In this document: piece after piece, positions 34,762 through 47,399 of the stretch
How the letters are laid out: each line of letters starts with the position of its first letter
Numbering within the stretch: position 1 is the stretch's first letter
Assembly: GCA_946803715.1 (NCBI GenBank)
Contig: CAMPET010000009.1
Span: forward strand, 50,049 to 114,048
Source of the DNA: Beroe ovata
Lineage: Eukaryota > Ctenophora > Nuda > Beroida > Beroidae
Reading direction: 5' to 3'
DNA: 64,000 nt
Program-made: the position numbers and the translations under genes
Notes under the pieces: generated by a model
Told to the model about the DNA's origin: nothing
Database searches by the model: none
The model's input: the letters and a program-made list of their open reading frames with translations, nothing else

Positions 34762-37700
34762 TTACAAAATCTCCCTCAAGTTACTCCCACTTGGTTCATT
34801 ATCATCATCTTCATCTTTAGGAGCGTTATAAAAGTAAATGATAAGATTCACAAGGAACAAGACACGTTTCTCAATGCAGAGCAATTCCTCGTCAGTCGCA
34901 CACAAGCTGTTGCTACAGAACAGTTTACTGAAAAGGGCAAAGAGGTTGTCCTCCCCAGCTATATCCTCACAGATTTGTCTCATTACGCCGGGATCATCGA
35001 TCTTCTTCCCATCGCTCTCCAGCTTTGCTCCTATTCATAGGGATTAGGGAATTAGTTGGTTACAGACCTAGACAGACATGACCAAATACCTACATTCCCC
35101 GTTCAAATTCTCAAATTGAAAAGCCAGTATCAAAAATTGAACCCCATAATTCACAATAACCGGCCTAAACTTTTGGAGAAGGACTTAATAAAGTCTCTCT
35201 ATCAAGGGAACGACACTTACCCAGGACTTTACAAGTTATTGCCAGGAGACTCTCATATCCAGAGTAAACACGGTGGTTCTGTTGCTCTTCAGCAGGCGTG
35301 TCAAGAGACTTGCGTGACAGTGTGGACACTGTTTTAGTCTGGTGTCTCAGAGCCTCTGATCGTTGATACAATATCAGTATATACTGTTGATTCAGCAAGA
35401 AGTGGACAAATGTGACGTTTGTGTGTGGCAGACACTACAGTGGGAGCGTTGTATTCAAACCTGAAACACTTTGCATGGAGAACTCCAGCGACTCAATCTC
35501 TTCCTTTTTCTCATCAAGGTTTTGTTGTAGTGCAGCGTTGCTCGCAACAACAGCCGTCTTTTCCTCCTCCAGCTTCCTCACTTTCTCCACAAGGAAACCC
35601 ACCCTAGAGCACTGCAGAGACTTTAGCTCCTGTTCCATTGTCTTGTTTGACTGCTTCAGCTTCTCGTTCTCTTTTTGTAACCTTTCAAACTGAAAGAATG
35701 GATTAGCAATGAGCATCTGTAATTTTGTTGTTTGTACAATACCACAATTGTAAAAGTACAATGACATTGGGAAATTTCCCTTGGATGAAGCTCAAAATAC
35801 CATTTACCTTTTGCTGCAGTTCCGAATCTCCAATTTCGATTTTTAAAGAAGAAAACTGTTTGTTCGCCTCGATGAGCGCATCAGTCTCAGTTTTGAGAAC
35901 TTTCCTGAGACCTCTCTCGGCGCTCAACTGGATTTCTAAATCTGACATGAGTGACGCTTGACTCTTCAACTGGTCTCGGAGACTTTCAATTCTCTCTGAG
36001 GATGAATCTGATTTATTAAGGAGCTGTGGAGACGTTTCACCAATGGTGGATAAAGTCTAACTTGAACTCACTTTGAGCTTCAGCATTCTCTTGAATGACA
36101 GTTTTGTTGACCTCATCTGCTTGAGTCAAGTACTCCAGATAATTACTGTAGTCTCCAGGATAGGAATTGGTCTGAGTACCTGATTCGACAGGAAAATGTT
36201 TGAAAACAATGCATTATCAAATGGTTTCATCAATCGGTTTCGTCACATGTGACGAATTATCCATTTTATGAGGCTACTGGACAATCCGATTATCGAATTT
36301 ACCTGTGCTCACGCTGTCTTCCTTGTCCTGGGCTATCCTGTTCTTTATAAACAGACAGAACTGACGGGGAAAAGGGTTATCAATTATTAAAGAGAAACTG
36401 TACTTTTCAAAAAGCCACATAGTTCACTTCTTGTATACTTGGAAGTGAAACTAAATGACAGTTGGACGCCAAATATCCAGTTCGGAGGCAGGAACTGAGT
36501 TATGGGCATCTATCTTATGAGAATAGCCAATAATTTCAGATTGCCTATTGAATTCTTGACAACCAACCTTATTGGTTCCCTTTACTCTCACTTTTGCGTC
36601 CTTCTTAATTGTCTGGAAATGTCTATTTATTTCATCAAAATGAATCTGACACAAGCTCAAAATCGGACCCAGTTCTTTTGGCAACTCTAGAGTATCAAAG
36701 AATTCTATTTTCTTAGTTGAACAAAACTTCTTGGGGCATTCAAAGTCACAGCATTCCTTATTCTTGTGAAATTTGGCATTTACCTGAAATGATTGGGTAA
36801 TCTGAGGTTACCGGAACAAGTTCATATCGCCTTACTGAACATCAGAATTCAGAAACATCACATCTACAATATTAAGTTACAAAAACACTTAGCATACATC
36901 GGATATCTTTTTTCTAGCAAGACCAAGGACTTCGCATATGTCAAACATATCATCAACAGAAGACATAGAATGGTCTTTTCTTTTATCCAAAACCGATGGT
37001 GGATCCACGCTGGTCTCACATGCCTGATGATTATCTATGAATGAAAATTCATCACTTTCCACTTCACCATTTTCGCGATCAGCGGATCTGTCACAATCTT
37101 GCTTTTCGCCCTCCTTTAATACATCTTTGCATGCAGAATGTCCTTGCTTCAACAACTGATTCTTAACTCTTAGACTCTGTCGTGTTTTATTAAGTGAAGA
37201 TTTTTCAGCATCGGCTTGAACACTGTCTCTTGTTTTTGTTAGTGAAGTGGCTCCACCACTAATATCCGTCCGTGATTCATCATTGATCCCAACACCTAGT
37301 GTAACTTCAACACTGACCGGTACTGCTTCATCAAATTTTGAGGTGTTATCAGAAACATCGCTTGCTGCAATGTCTTTCGATAACGTAACTTTATTGCTTT
37401 GCTTGTCAATCTTTTCTCTAGCTTCAGATGACTCACTGTCTTCTGATTTGTTCTCATCTACCGGTGGTGATTTAGGAGTATCTACGCTGGTTTCCATGCC
37501 ATCCTCGTTTTCTGGGGGTACTGGCAAATGGGAGCTCGTTGATTTCAAAGTTGCAAAAGGAGTCACCTCGTCAGTTGGGAGAAAATTTGTTTCTGAGTTA
37601 CTTCCAGGACAAGATCTCATAATTTCTGGGGACGAAACGTCGTCTTCTGACTCTGAGAGTTTTCTTCCCTGGTTCTTGGCTAGAATTTTGAGAATCTGTT

Positions 37701-40700
37701 TGGCTTGAGTCAATGCACCATCCCCAGGGTGTTGTGGGAACTGCTTAACAGCAAATGTATCAATAAAACTCCGTGTCTTGAAGTCGAGTCCTAGTAGTGC
37801 ATCAGGAGAGATCAGTTTAGTGAATTTTGATCTTAGCTTAGAGACTTTAACACATCTTGCAATAAAGTTTGCTCGTTCGATATGTTTGAAAGTCGGGTTT
37901 GCAATGCCAAACATGAAGATTTCTAGAAAGCGTTTATCATGAGCACTTAGACCGAATTTCTGCATGTGATTTCTTTTACTCAAGATAGGATCTAATTTTC
38001 TCCTTGCATGCATTATTGCTTCTAATTTATGCTGAGTCGGAACAGTAGATTGCAACTTTTCAAGAATGCCCAATACATCTTGCCAATTCCAATTATCCTT
38101 TCTATCCCTACTATTTGTGATATTCGAGATATTAGATAGAAACTTTCTGAGACATCTTGATTCTATCTCATTAATGTGATAACTTCTATGAAAGTCCTTC
38201 TCTAACATATAAAGCTCGATATTCTTCCTAACATTTTGCTTCTTAGTATCGTCCTGGTAAGTGGATCTGTATGCAGGTACATCCGGTATTATTTCACCAT
38301 TATCACTATGAAGGGAGGAGTCATTGAAATCGAACTCTGAAAAAGCATGAGTAGATCCTTGGGCGGTGTTTAATTCCTTTGTGATATTTGAGGGAGGGGG
38401 ACCAATTGCTTTACTCCGTCTGCTGCTTTGTACTGAAACCTGATCTGGACATAAGAAAGAAAACTTGCTAGGATTTGGCTGTGAGGAGCTACATGGGGTG
38501 ATTTTAATTTTCTTGTATGGCACTTTGATGATTTCATCTGGCTTTGTGTTAGATTTGGGCTGATATGATTTCGGTGTTTCTGGCTTTCTTTTCTTCGGTG
38601 CAGCAGTGGTCACTTCAGGAAGAAGCTCCAATTCTGGGGGCTCTTCTTTTTGTCTGGATACTTTCTGACAGTATGGTGTCCTGAAAATATGGTGAAAGAG
38701 TAAGATAGCATGAAAAATGTCACTGGTAATTCTTCAATAATATATTTTCCATGACATAATTGCCAGAATACCTGCCCCTCAAGGAAGGAACAAGACGTCC
38801 CACATCAGTAATATTGCAAAACATGGTATTGAAAACATTGCGGGCAGTCCCCAATTCATCTTTGTAACTGATGGCAAAAGGAGAGTGGAAAAGCATCTGA
38901 AAACACAAAAGATATGTCAGATAACAAAGCTGTAAAGAAAACAATGACCTATTATCTTTTCATGAAATAAAGTGAAATAAAGAAAGTGAATCTACCTCTC
39001 CTGAGAATTTGAAGACATGGTATGGGTAAATCTTTTTATGGTTGAATTGATTGATTTCCACAACTTTCGGGATTTTGGAACAGACTGATTTAGTGACACT
39101 GCACCATGATGCCCCTTTTTCAAATTCAGTACATTTTTCTTCTGGAATGAGGTTATAGTTGAATCATCACAAATCTCATTATATCGCATTTACGCTAAAA
39201 GGGACACAAATGGGTCAAGTGACAGGGATCAAGGGTCAATCAATTGTAATGCATGCTTTTCCTTACTTTTTTCTTTACGGCATCGACGCTTGCTTGTGCT
39301 TGCTGGAGATTTCGGGAATATGGCATCAGTTGTTTGTTCCAAATTTACTCCACAACCTTTCAGTTCAATTTTCTCTTCTTTTCTGGGGAAGGATAATGAT
39401 TTAACCATCATATGACCTGCAATGCAAATAGGTCAGTTGTGACAGAATTATATAAACCAATACTCCAATATCTTTTCAAAAAATACCTCAATACCAACAT
39501 ATCTAGATCACTTACATGGTAACAGCACTACTTTCAGACACATTTGCTACCGATTTATTTGCTGCATTTGACTTAGTACTATTTTCAGAGACCGGTGGTA
39601 AAGATTCTGTTGGTTCAAGAGATGGGCCAGTGTGTTCAGATATATTAGCAGGAGCAAACCCTGAAATCGTATCAAGAAATTTCAGAATGAAGAACTGGAC
39701 CAATTCGTAAAATGAATAGGGCTTCTTGCATACTTCAAATAGTTAAAAGCTTAAATTAAACATATCTTCAAAATCAGTGAGTAGATGTTCAATAATTGTG
39801 AAAGTCAACTTACTGTTTTCTATTTTCTGTATTACACAGTATCTTTTATGAATTCTCTTATTCCTGAAATGGGCAAATCCCCTTCCACAATCCTCACATC
39901 GCGACAAGTTCAGATCTGACAAAAGCAAGATATGATTAATAGAGTGACAGACATGAACAGGTTTCCTGGCTTCTTGATAACTTTGAGAATGCTTAAAATC
40001 CATTGCTCAGACAACAATTTGAACATTGCAAAGGAAAAATTGCCTCAATTCACCTTTTCTGAGCAGACAAATACAATTATGAAAGTGGATAAGTTCTTCC
40101 AATATAGGCAAAATATCCTTAGTCATCTCAGGGAATGCTTTAAGGCCATCAAACAACCTTTTGTATTTCCCAGGAAGTTCCATCTGAGGGATAGTATTCA
40201 AATTATGTATTTAATCAAAAACTGCAGTGGATATTTTAGTGATCAACCTCAGCTAACACTCACCTTCATTGTATTTGATGTCTTTTGTTCTGGGGAAGGA
40301 TCAACATCTGTATTATGGAAAGATGCATTCTGTGAGGGACTGAAGTCCAATCTTTGTTCATTCAATCCCTTGTTTGAGGTAGGATCTGCACTTGGACCAT
40401 CAATTTGAGGAATTTGAGAGGCACTATTGTTTTGCTCATTTGATAGCACAATTGCACAGTCTTCAGAAATTTCACCTCCTACTGTTATCTGTATAAATCA
40501 ATTCATTATAATCAATCATATGCTAAAAGTTGCAAAAATCAAAATACCAACCAGTGTGTTCATGACCATACACACCTCTGTTTTAACAACACCGTCAGTT
40601 TCATGTTTGATCAAGGGAACTTCATCAACATCATTGGAAGAAAAAAATGATTCATAGGCTGCTTCAATAGGCTCCTCTTTCAAATTAGTTAAGGGCTGAT

Positions 40701-40839
40701 ACATCACCTTAAAATTTCCATGACCATCTTGATACAAATCCCTTGCTAACAGAGTGAAATTGCATGTCAAGTATAAAAAGAAATCTTTGTGAAAACAGAT
40801 ACCTACTGATAAATCTTTGAGATGATTTGATGATGTCAT
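34762..40839 (-). CDS. Large unidentified protein: zinc-finger-like motif and C-terminal coiled coil, 17 exons
   Basis: Minus-strand exons: 40803-40839 (ATG), 40576-40745, 40264-40488, 40054-40183, 39814-39915, 39516-39660, 39267-39382, 38996-39141, 38772-38896, 36898-38680, 36568-36783, 36303-36360, 36072-36179, 35808-35995, 35461-35689, 35221-35328, 34762-35030. All phases agree; the sum is 4155 nt (1384 aa). Seen: acidic N-terminal region with NLKEEPIEAAYE and IKHETD, which fit SUMO-site patterns; a CEDCGRGF..H..C finger; FHSPFAISYKDELGTARNVF; a 1.8-kb exon with basic, Ser-rich and acidic stretches around a folded-looking core (RSYHINEIESRCLRKFL, ANFIARCVKVSKLRSKF); a Cys cluster CCDFECPKKFC; then about 250 residues of coiled coil (FERLQKENEKLKQSN). 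The look suggests a nuclear scaffold. No family is recognised. Confidence 0.75.
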
Positions 40840-40911
40840 GATGAATGAAACTCAAGAGGTATGACATATTGATCATAAATCGAACCTTACACACCCCACT
40901 ATTCAACTGAC

Positions 40912-41097
40912 AGTTTCAGAATTAAAACTCCATCCACAGCAAGAAACATCCAAAGCTTCAGCTTTGGCAAACTTGTGCAGCTTTTTGACATTTGACTTCC
41001 ACTTCCGCAAAATTTTGCCGAAGTTTTTGCAGCACTTATAACTAACATACTGAGAAATGGTGGTTTCAGGCTCCAAGTGACCAATTACTGCATTCAT
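40912..41097 (-). CDS. Possible alternative first exon or separate small gene
   Basis: An ATG-led frame of 62 codons reads MNAVIGHLEPETTISQYVSY, then a Lys/Cys-rich segment (FGKILRKWKSNVKKLHKFAK), and ends at ACT|GTCAGT in phase 0. It does not join the next exon (40803-40839) in phase, but would join 40264-40488, which also begins in phase 0. It may therefore be an alternative first exon of the large gene downstream. Confidence 0.35.
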
Positions 41098-41300
41098 AAA
41101 TAAAGTTGGTTGGTAAGTTGGTAACCTAGTGAGTTGATTGGTTACCTACCAGGTGTTTGAGCCTTATTTTTCAATTTGATGCACTATATTATTATTATAA
41201 AAAATCTTCAATCAAAAATGGTACAGATTTCAACTCCTGAATATGCAAACTTTTTTCTTCTATTTTACACCCTGACATCTTACTCTCATAAATTGAAATT

Positions 41301-43466
41301 ACGATGACGGATGATAGCCCCTGTCGCAAATTTTTCATTGCGCGCGCGGCGCCGCTTGACCGTGGCTCGCGTCAGCAGGGCCAAAATTACATTGCCAGTC
41401 TTGTCAAAGCAATTGCTATTTTATGCTGCTTCTGGCACGCTGCGCTAAAAAATAGTGAACAGTGAACACTTGGACAGATATATAACATCCGGCAAAATTT
41501 TTGAATGCAAGCGCGCGGCGCGACTGAAAATTTTGCTTCCAACATGATTAATATTTATTGATATTAACAATAACTAATCAAACGTTATATGAAATGAATC
41601 TGTGTTGTGCAAGAAAACCGATTTTTCTGGTTATGGGTTGTGCTAGCCTGTGGTCACTGAAAGGGGCTAAAAGACTTACCTGTGCATTTCAATGCTAGGG
41701 CTCAGCTGCAGGGAGTCATTTATCATCACAACAAATTTAATGTGCATACTGCATATTGCATAATGTCCATGGCTGGTTTGTTCATTGTTGAGAGTGTATT
41801 TACTTACATTTTCATTCTAATTCTGTTCATTTTAAGTCTATTGTCAATGAAGATATTACTTTTGTGCTTACTCTAATAAGATCATGAATGACCAATTACT
41901 GAATTGGGAGCAATTGGGAAAGGGTCAAGACTGACTCAGACTTAAGCCCAGATCATTATAGGTGACATTATTAGGTGACATGCCCAATGCACTACTAACT
42001 GAGCTATAATCAATGTTCACTGGTCTTAGTGTGAATTTATATGTCCATGGATAACTCAACCAAATGGAGTTGCTAGGCGACGTAGGAGTTGCACATGCAT
42101 TTTTGATGAAAGTGCGTGCGCTTCACTGCTGTTGTCATTTCTTTGTTCCTTTGTTGTTAGACATATCAATTTTGATGATGTACTTATTTAATTCTATTTT
42201 GTCCTCCACTTCGTCTCCGAAATTTAGTGTGCCACGCCCACTTAACGGGTGTTCTAGTATCATATAATTTATTTACAATGGATAGGTTGATGACAACTAG
42301 CTTTAAAAGCTGCTGTAGTGCCCCCAGCACGAGAAGATTGGAGGTTGCAGATATGATGCACAACCATACCCTTTGTCAGCACTTTTCCTTGCCAGCATAG
42401 CTCTAGTATGGAGATTGGGTAGTTTTGGTAGCAGCCGGCCCTGTCTGATTACAATATTTGCTAGCTGCATAAAAGGTCCATCTCTTCTGTTAAGGAGGGA
42501 AGAGATTGGAGTGGAAGATGCCTGGAATGGTTTATTAACCCTAGAACTTGATTCATTGTTATAACATCTTCTCTGCAGCTACAGATTAGATGATGATGGG
42601 TTTCTAGAGTGTCCTTCTTGCAAAAGCAGCCGCATGGTGGGGTTATGTAGTCTTATTTTGGATGAAGTTGAGGTTATTGTGTTCACTTTTCTTATTCCCA
42701 TTTAGTGGCTGTAAAAATCAAGCAATTCTCAATTATTCTTGACATGCTATTACAATTCTAATTATCTAATGTGTGCTCCATATGCAATGGAAGTGAAGCT
42801 CATAACTTTCTTCTGGAAATATGGGTTCTATCAGATTAGTTGGCCAATTGACCAATTACAATACTGGTGATGTAAAACCCAGTTCTTACACTGTGAGAAG
42901 AGATTTCATAAGCTAATAAGATAAGTTATTATGATTCATGACATATTAATTGAAATTTATAACAGATCAACACATTGTTCTTTGGTACTGTAAAATGTTT
43001 ATTACAACACATCTAACCCTATTCATCATCAATTCATCTGATGAATTCATCAAAGGATAAACATCAGTATTTGGGGAGTAATATCTCTGACTAAATCAGT
43101 GTTTCTAACGAACTCCTAAAAGTCTTGCTCACAGATCCAATTTTGATTAACCTATTAAAAATTAGCAAAATAATCACCAAACTAGTAAAACCTATAACTA
43201 TAAACACACGACATGACTGCATGTCCATTTACGGAACAGCCAACAACCAAATAAGGAACTTCCCTCAATTTTTTCAACATGGGCTCAAATTTCTCGAAAT
43301 AAGCATGGCATGCTTCAGTGTCGTTCCCTGCATAGAAGGTGATGGTAGACTGTCTTATTCTTGCCTGAGGTATGAGAGCTGCCTCTATCATTTCTGCTTG
43401 TCTTTTCTCAAACATAACAAAGCTGGACCCTGTCTTGCTAGCGGTTGCTGCCCATTCTGCATGGTA
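41301..43466. repeat. Left copy of a direct duplication, cut by an assembly gap
   Basis: From GATAGCCCCTGTCGCAAATT the sequence matches 47400-49549 in the same orientation, with only scattered single-base changes and a few short indels (for example, 10 bp extra at 47489 and 11-16 bp missing near 47658). It contains the GC-rich module, the ATAACATCCGGCAA motif near 41496, and the 3' part of the small secreted-protein gene (minus, 43182-43466), which is cut off by the gap. Confidence 0.9.
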
Positions 43467-43662
43467 NNNNNNNNNNNNNNNNNNNNNNNNNNNNNNNNNN
43501 NNNNNNNNNNNNNNNNNNNNNNNNNNNNNNNNNNNNNNNNNNNNNNNNNNNNNNNNNNNNNNNNNNNNNNNNNNNNNNNNNNNNNNNNNNNNNNNNNNNN
43601 NNNNNNNNNNNNNNNNNNNNNNNNNNNNNNNNNNNNNNNNNNNNNNNNNNNNNNNNNNNNNN
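43467..43662. other. Assembly gap, 196 N
   Basis: A run of N. The sequence to its left is duplicated at 47.4-49.5 kb; the sequence to its right does not continue that copy. The join may reflect two haplotypes placed in series. Confidence 0.99.
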
Positions 43663-44556
43663 GAGTCAGTCAGAGAGATGGTTTCAGATTGAACAAGTTG
43701 GAGGGATATACTGACATGGAGTCAGTCAGAGAGAAACATTGAGATGGTGTTGGGATCAGGAAGTAAACTCTTGCGAGCTACAACTGATGATTTTTTGCCT
43801 CTGCTGGTGTTATTTAAATGAATTTCTCTCCTGAGGTGGAAGAGGCGTGCCTAAGCCCGGTGGAAGATGCTCATTTAGCTTTGATCCCATCACTTATCTT
43901 TGTCATTCTAAAATTAACTCCTTTGATATATTCCAGTAAATGGAATTCGCACCTCATGATAGATGAACTCATTACCTGGACTATTGTTTGATCCAGCGTG
44001 TGTACCATATGAGTTCAAAGTAACACCGGCAGCTTATCAATTACTCTTTTATCATGCGGCACCTGGACTATGGTACAACTAGTGTACCATTTAAGTTCTT
44101 GATAACAAACTCGCCGGTAAATTTACAACATAAAGGGCTTATTATAGTTTTACTGCAGAACCAACTGGTGTACCATTTTCCAAGAATTGAGGTAACTCCT
44201 GGGAGGGGGTGTAATGAGACAAAGAGCTCTTTGTAATTACCATCGTGATATTAGCAGAGAACTTCCACGAACTTACCAGTTCTGTGGTGCAATAGTTTAG
44301 AGAAGTGTGGGGTTTTGAACGCCCAAATTGGTGAAAAAAATCTCTGTACAGTGATTCGGTGTGACATTTTTTGGGGCATTTGACTTTTTGCGCTGGCGCA
44401 TAGGAGTTTATCAAGACTCTGATGCGCCAAACGCGCGCGCGCGCGCGCAATTGACGTCTATCTACCTCTCTGACACATTCGTCGCCGATCCATCATTCAT
44501 TCATCCGATTCATCATCCGATTCATCATCCAGATGATGATTCACTAGCGAGGGTAC
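43663..44556. other. Unique sequence between gap and LINE
   Basis: No gene seen. It contains a short direct repeat GAGTCAGTCAGAGAGA (43663 and 43720), a (CG)n run near 44430-44450 and GATTCATCATCC repeats near 44510-44530, the latter abutting the broken LINE end. Confidence 0.55.
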
Positions 44557-46270
44557 TTATCTTCTACTCTTCCACAAACTAGGAATCTTCCTTTGTTCAA
44601 TACATAAAGTAAACAAAAAACTAATGCATTTAACGAAATCAGGATTATCAGCTAACGATTTCAACAATTTTGGGTGTATGTTGTCTGGTCCCATGGATTT
44701 AAAAGTGTTCAAATTCTTCAATTCTTTCTGTATTTCACTCTCACTCATGGTCAATTCATATTTTTCAACTCTATCTTGTGAACCATAACATTCCTGAGGA
44801 AGAGGTCCAAGAGGCTCTTGCACAAAAACAGAAGCGAAAGCGTCTGCAAAGCATTCTGCAGTCTCAAAGTCAGTGGTTGTTAAAGAGCCTAGCTGATTAT
44901 CCCTCCTCAAAGATGTTACAATTGACTTCACTTTGCGTTGGCTACGAAGATATGAGTAAAACGCTTTAGAATTATGCTTCAAGTCATGAGTAATTACCTT
45001 TTCATACTCCAATTTTGCCTTTGTCTGCACTTTGTCAAAACAGTTACTTTTATATAGCGCCAAATTCAAGTTAACTATAGAAGGAAAGTCATCAAAAATA
45101 TTCCAAGCTTTGGATTTTGCTTTCAAAGCCCTTTTTACCGATGAGTTAATCCGTGGCATGTTGTAATCTTGATGAGTACCTGCCTTAGCAGGTTGAGCTT
45201 GAGGAACTAGCTTACTTATACTCAACAACTTGCCATGAATTTCTTCCCACACATTGTCAATAGATGTAGAACCTTCCTTGCACTCCCAATCAATATCATA
45301 AGACAATCCAAGAAGTTCATCTGATTTAATCTTATTCCACTTCCTTTTAAAATCATCTACATCATAACAGTGGTTGTTCTTTGGTTGAAATAAATTAAGA
45401 TCAATTGTAACAGAAACATGGTCACTTTTTCCTAAGGGGCTAGTGATTTTGAATTCACGTATTAAAGATTCATCAGTACTTAATATTTGGTCAATAGTAG
45501 ATTCCTGAACTGTATTACCCACTTTCCTTCTACGTGTAATTTCATTGGTGATGATCCATGATAATCCAGCATCATGAACAACTTCAAGGAAGTCCTGTTG
45601 CTGAACAAGACTTTTATTAGTAGAACCAGTAGGTCCAGTCACATTGCCTGACAGCCAAGATATATCTGGAAAGTTAAAATCTCCCAGAATTAATTTCTCT
45701 ATCTCTTCCCCAGCATGAGAATGAGCTTTGGAAGAAAAAAAATCTAAAAATTTTTCATTCTGGCTATCATTCAATGAAGCAGATCTGTATAAGCACACTA
45801 TCATTAACTGGCCAATATCAGTGTCAATGGTGACAGAGACAGAATCAATAGAGTTATCATAGCTACCTTCAATAACTTTTAGTGTATCTCGAATGTAAAT
45901 AACTGATCCACCACCATCACTAAAAGATTTCTTTCTTCTAGGTTTTGTTCTGTCAAGTATGAAATTTCTGTTTCCTAAAAAACAATTAAAGCCTGGAATA
46001 CTTATTTCACTACTATCAAGGTGGCTATTAAAGAAAGTCTCTGTAATACAAACAATATCAATGTGATGCAAATCTACAATGAGCTTCAGTTCAGACAGTT
46101 TTCCACATAGATTATTTGCATTAGTGTAAAAAACTCTCAGATGTTCTTTCTTACATTCTTCAACAGTCTGTTCTCTTGGTTCTTCTATACTCTGCTGTCT
46201 TGGTTCTTCTGCTGTATCATCTTCACTTTCTCTGCTAACCGCTTCCTTCGCTCGTCCCTGGCAAAAAACT
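44557..46270 (-). pseudogene. LINE ORF2, endonuclease domain only
   Basis: The frame is open from inside ORF1 (about 46270) to TAA at 44557, in the -1 frame relative to ORF1. The first in-frame ATG is at 46071, but the homologous part begins earlier (HLRVFYTNANNLCGKLSEL), so translation probably starts by frameshift or reinitiation. Endonuclease motifs: VCITETFFNSHLD, the LILGDFNFPDISW motif, a TIDQILST segment and GKSDHVSVTIDL. It ends before the reverse transcriptase. Confidence 0.8.
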
Positions 46271-47318
46271 TTGCTTCTCTGTCAGCCTGGCACAAATCCT
46301 CATTGATCCAGTGGCTCCCACATTTGAAGCCTTTGCCTCCATTGTGCCAGAAATGTGCAATTTCTGGTTTTCTCAATGCTACAACCAGGGGTCTTGGAAT
46401 GACAGCCCCCTTCTCATCTTTTCTGACTTTTCCTGCTCTGAAACAGGTTGTGATGTCACTTTGGTTCATCTTGATTGCATCAGAACATAGATATTGAATA
46501 TCATGATCAATTCTCTTTTCACCAATTAAGCTGGCAGGTGCTTCAGGTACATTGGACACAACAACATTCCTAATCTTCCTCTGTCTCTCCATTTGTTCCA
46601 TGCTCAGTGTTTTGCAAACATCCCTGACTAGATCAGGGCCTCTGGCTGCAGCAATCACTTCTTTCTGGTTGTTTTTGATTGCATCAGCATAAGACTTGAC
46701 CTCCTTCTTGACTTCAGTTTGGACTGATTTGGTTACTGCAGCAATGTCTTCCTTGACTTCCATAATATCCTCCCTCACGTTTCTGAGTTCATCTCTAACA
46801 ATTCTTCGCATTGCCTTGTGTGATTCAGGGTCATTAAGCACAAACTTTGAATTAAGACAAGCAAAACACCACCAATTGCAAAGAAGCTTCAAGTGCTCTG
46901 GTGTGAGTCCACTGAGCCTCACACAATCTGCATGAAAAGCTTTCTCACATTTTGTGCAGACAATCTTGAAATCATCTTCAGGAATTTTACCACAAACACA
47001 ATCATAGACTTGTGAAGTAGGGGCAGATTGTTTGTGGGATAGTGGACTTGAATTGAATGCAGATCTAGGTTTCTTGAAGTCCTGGACAGTTTGAGGGCTT
47101 GTCAGAGTTGTTGTGCGCTCACTATCACTGCTCACTTTCCTTTTGGAATAGGTTTTCTGTTTGAGTTTATTCCTCCCATTACCCACCACTGTCCAATCCC
47201 CTCCATCAGAACAAGCTAACTTTTCCCTGGTGTGTGCATCGTCAGTGTCCTGACCATTATCTTCAGACTCAGTAGGAGGAGTGAAGAGTCCATGGAAACG
47301 TGTGATATGGTTATCCAT
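46185..47318 (-). CDS. LINE ORF1 protein with PHD finger
   Basis: 377 aa, intact. The first 100 residues are polar; at about 103-155 a PHD-type zinc finger (VYDCVCGKIPEDDFKIVCTK, then CEKAFHADCV..., WWCFAC) is complete, as in ORF1 of several CR1/L2 lineages. Then comes a helical region (DELRNVREDIMEVKEDIAAV) and a basic C-terminal domain. The final ORF1 codons overlap the ORF2 frame. Confidence 0.85.
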   Translation of the reverse strand: MDNHITRFHGLFTPPTESEDNGQDTDDAHTREKLACSDGGDWTVVGNGRNKLKQKTYSKRKVSSDSERTTTLTSPQTVQDFKKPRSAFNSSPLSHKQSAPTSQVYDCVCGKIPEDDFKIVCTKCEKAFHADCVRLSGLTPEHLKLLCNWWCFACLNSKFVLNDPESHKAMRRIVRDELRNVREDIMEVKEDIAAVTKSVQTEVKKEVKSYADAIKNNQKEVIAAARGPDLVRDVCKTLSMEQMERQRKIRNVVVSNVPEAPASLIGEKRIDHDIQYLCSDAIKMNQSDITTCFRAGKVRKDEKGAVIPRPLVVALRKPEIAHFWHNGGKGFKCGSHWINEDLCQADREAKFFARDERRKRLAEKVKMIQQKNQDSRV

Positions 47319-47399
47319 CTCTCAATTTCCTCAAATTTGATTGTAATAAGTAGTGTTGATAAGTTTAAATGATGATGACTTAAATAATAAGTTTAAATG

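Larger units (their letters stand above)
44557..47318 (-). mobile_element. CR1/L2-type LINE, 3' part (reverse transcriptase) missing
   Basis: On the minus strand ORF1 (46185-47318) with a PHD finger is followed by ORF2 with an apurinic endonuclease-type domain. ORF2 stops just after LCIEQRKIPSLWKS, the segment that in CR1-like elements directly precedes the first reverse-transcriptase blocks. The sequence beyond about 44577 is unrelated. No reverse transcriptase is present, so the copy cannot be autonomous. LINEs are normally lost from the 5' end by incomplete reverse transcription; here the 5' end is kept and the 3' end is missing. Confidence 0.85.

Noticed and set aside
42064-42564. Two short ORFs present in both copies of the duplication (again at 48155-48655)
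   Set aside because: Their identity is explained by the duplication itself; no protein features, and no splice context that supports them.
43125-43742. ORFs spanning the N run
   Set aside because: They are open only because N codons are not read as stops.
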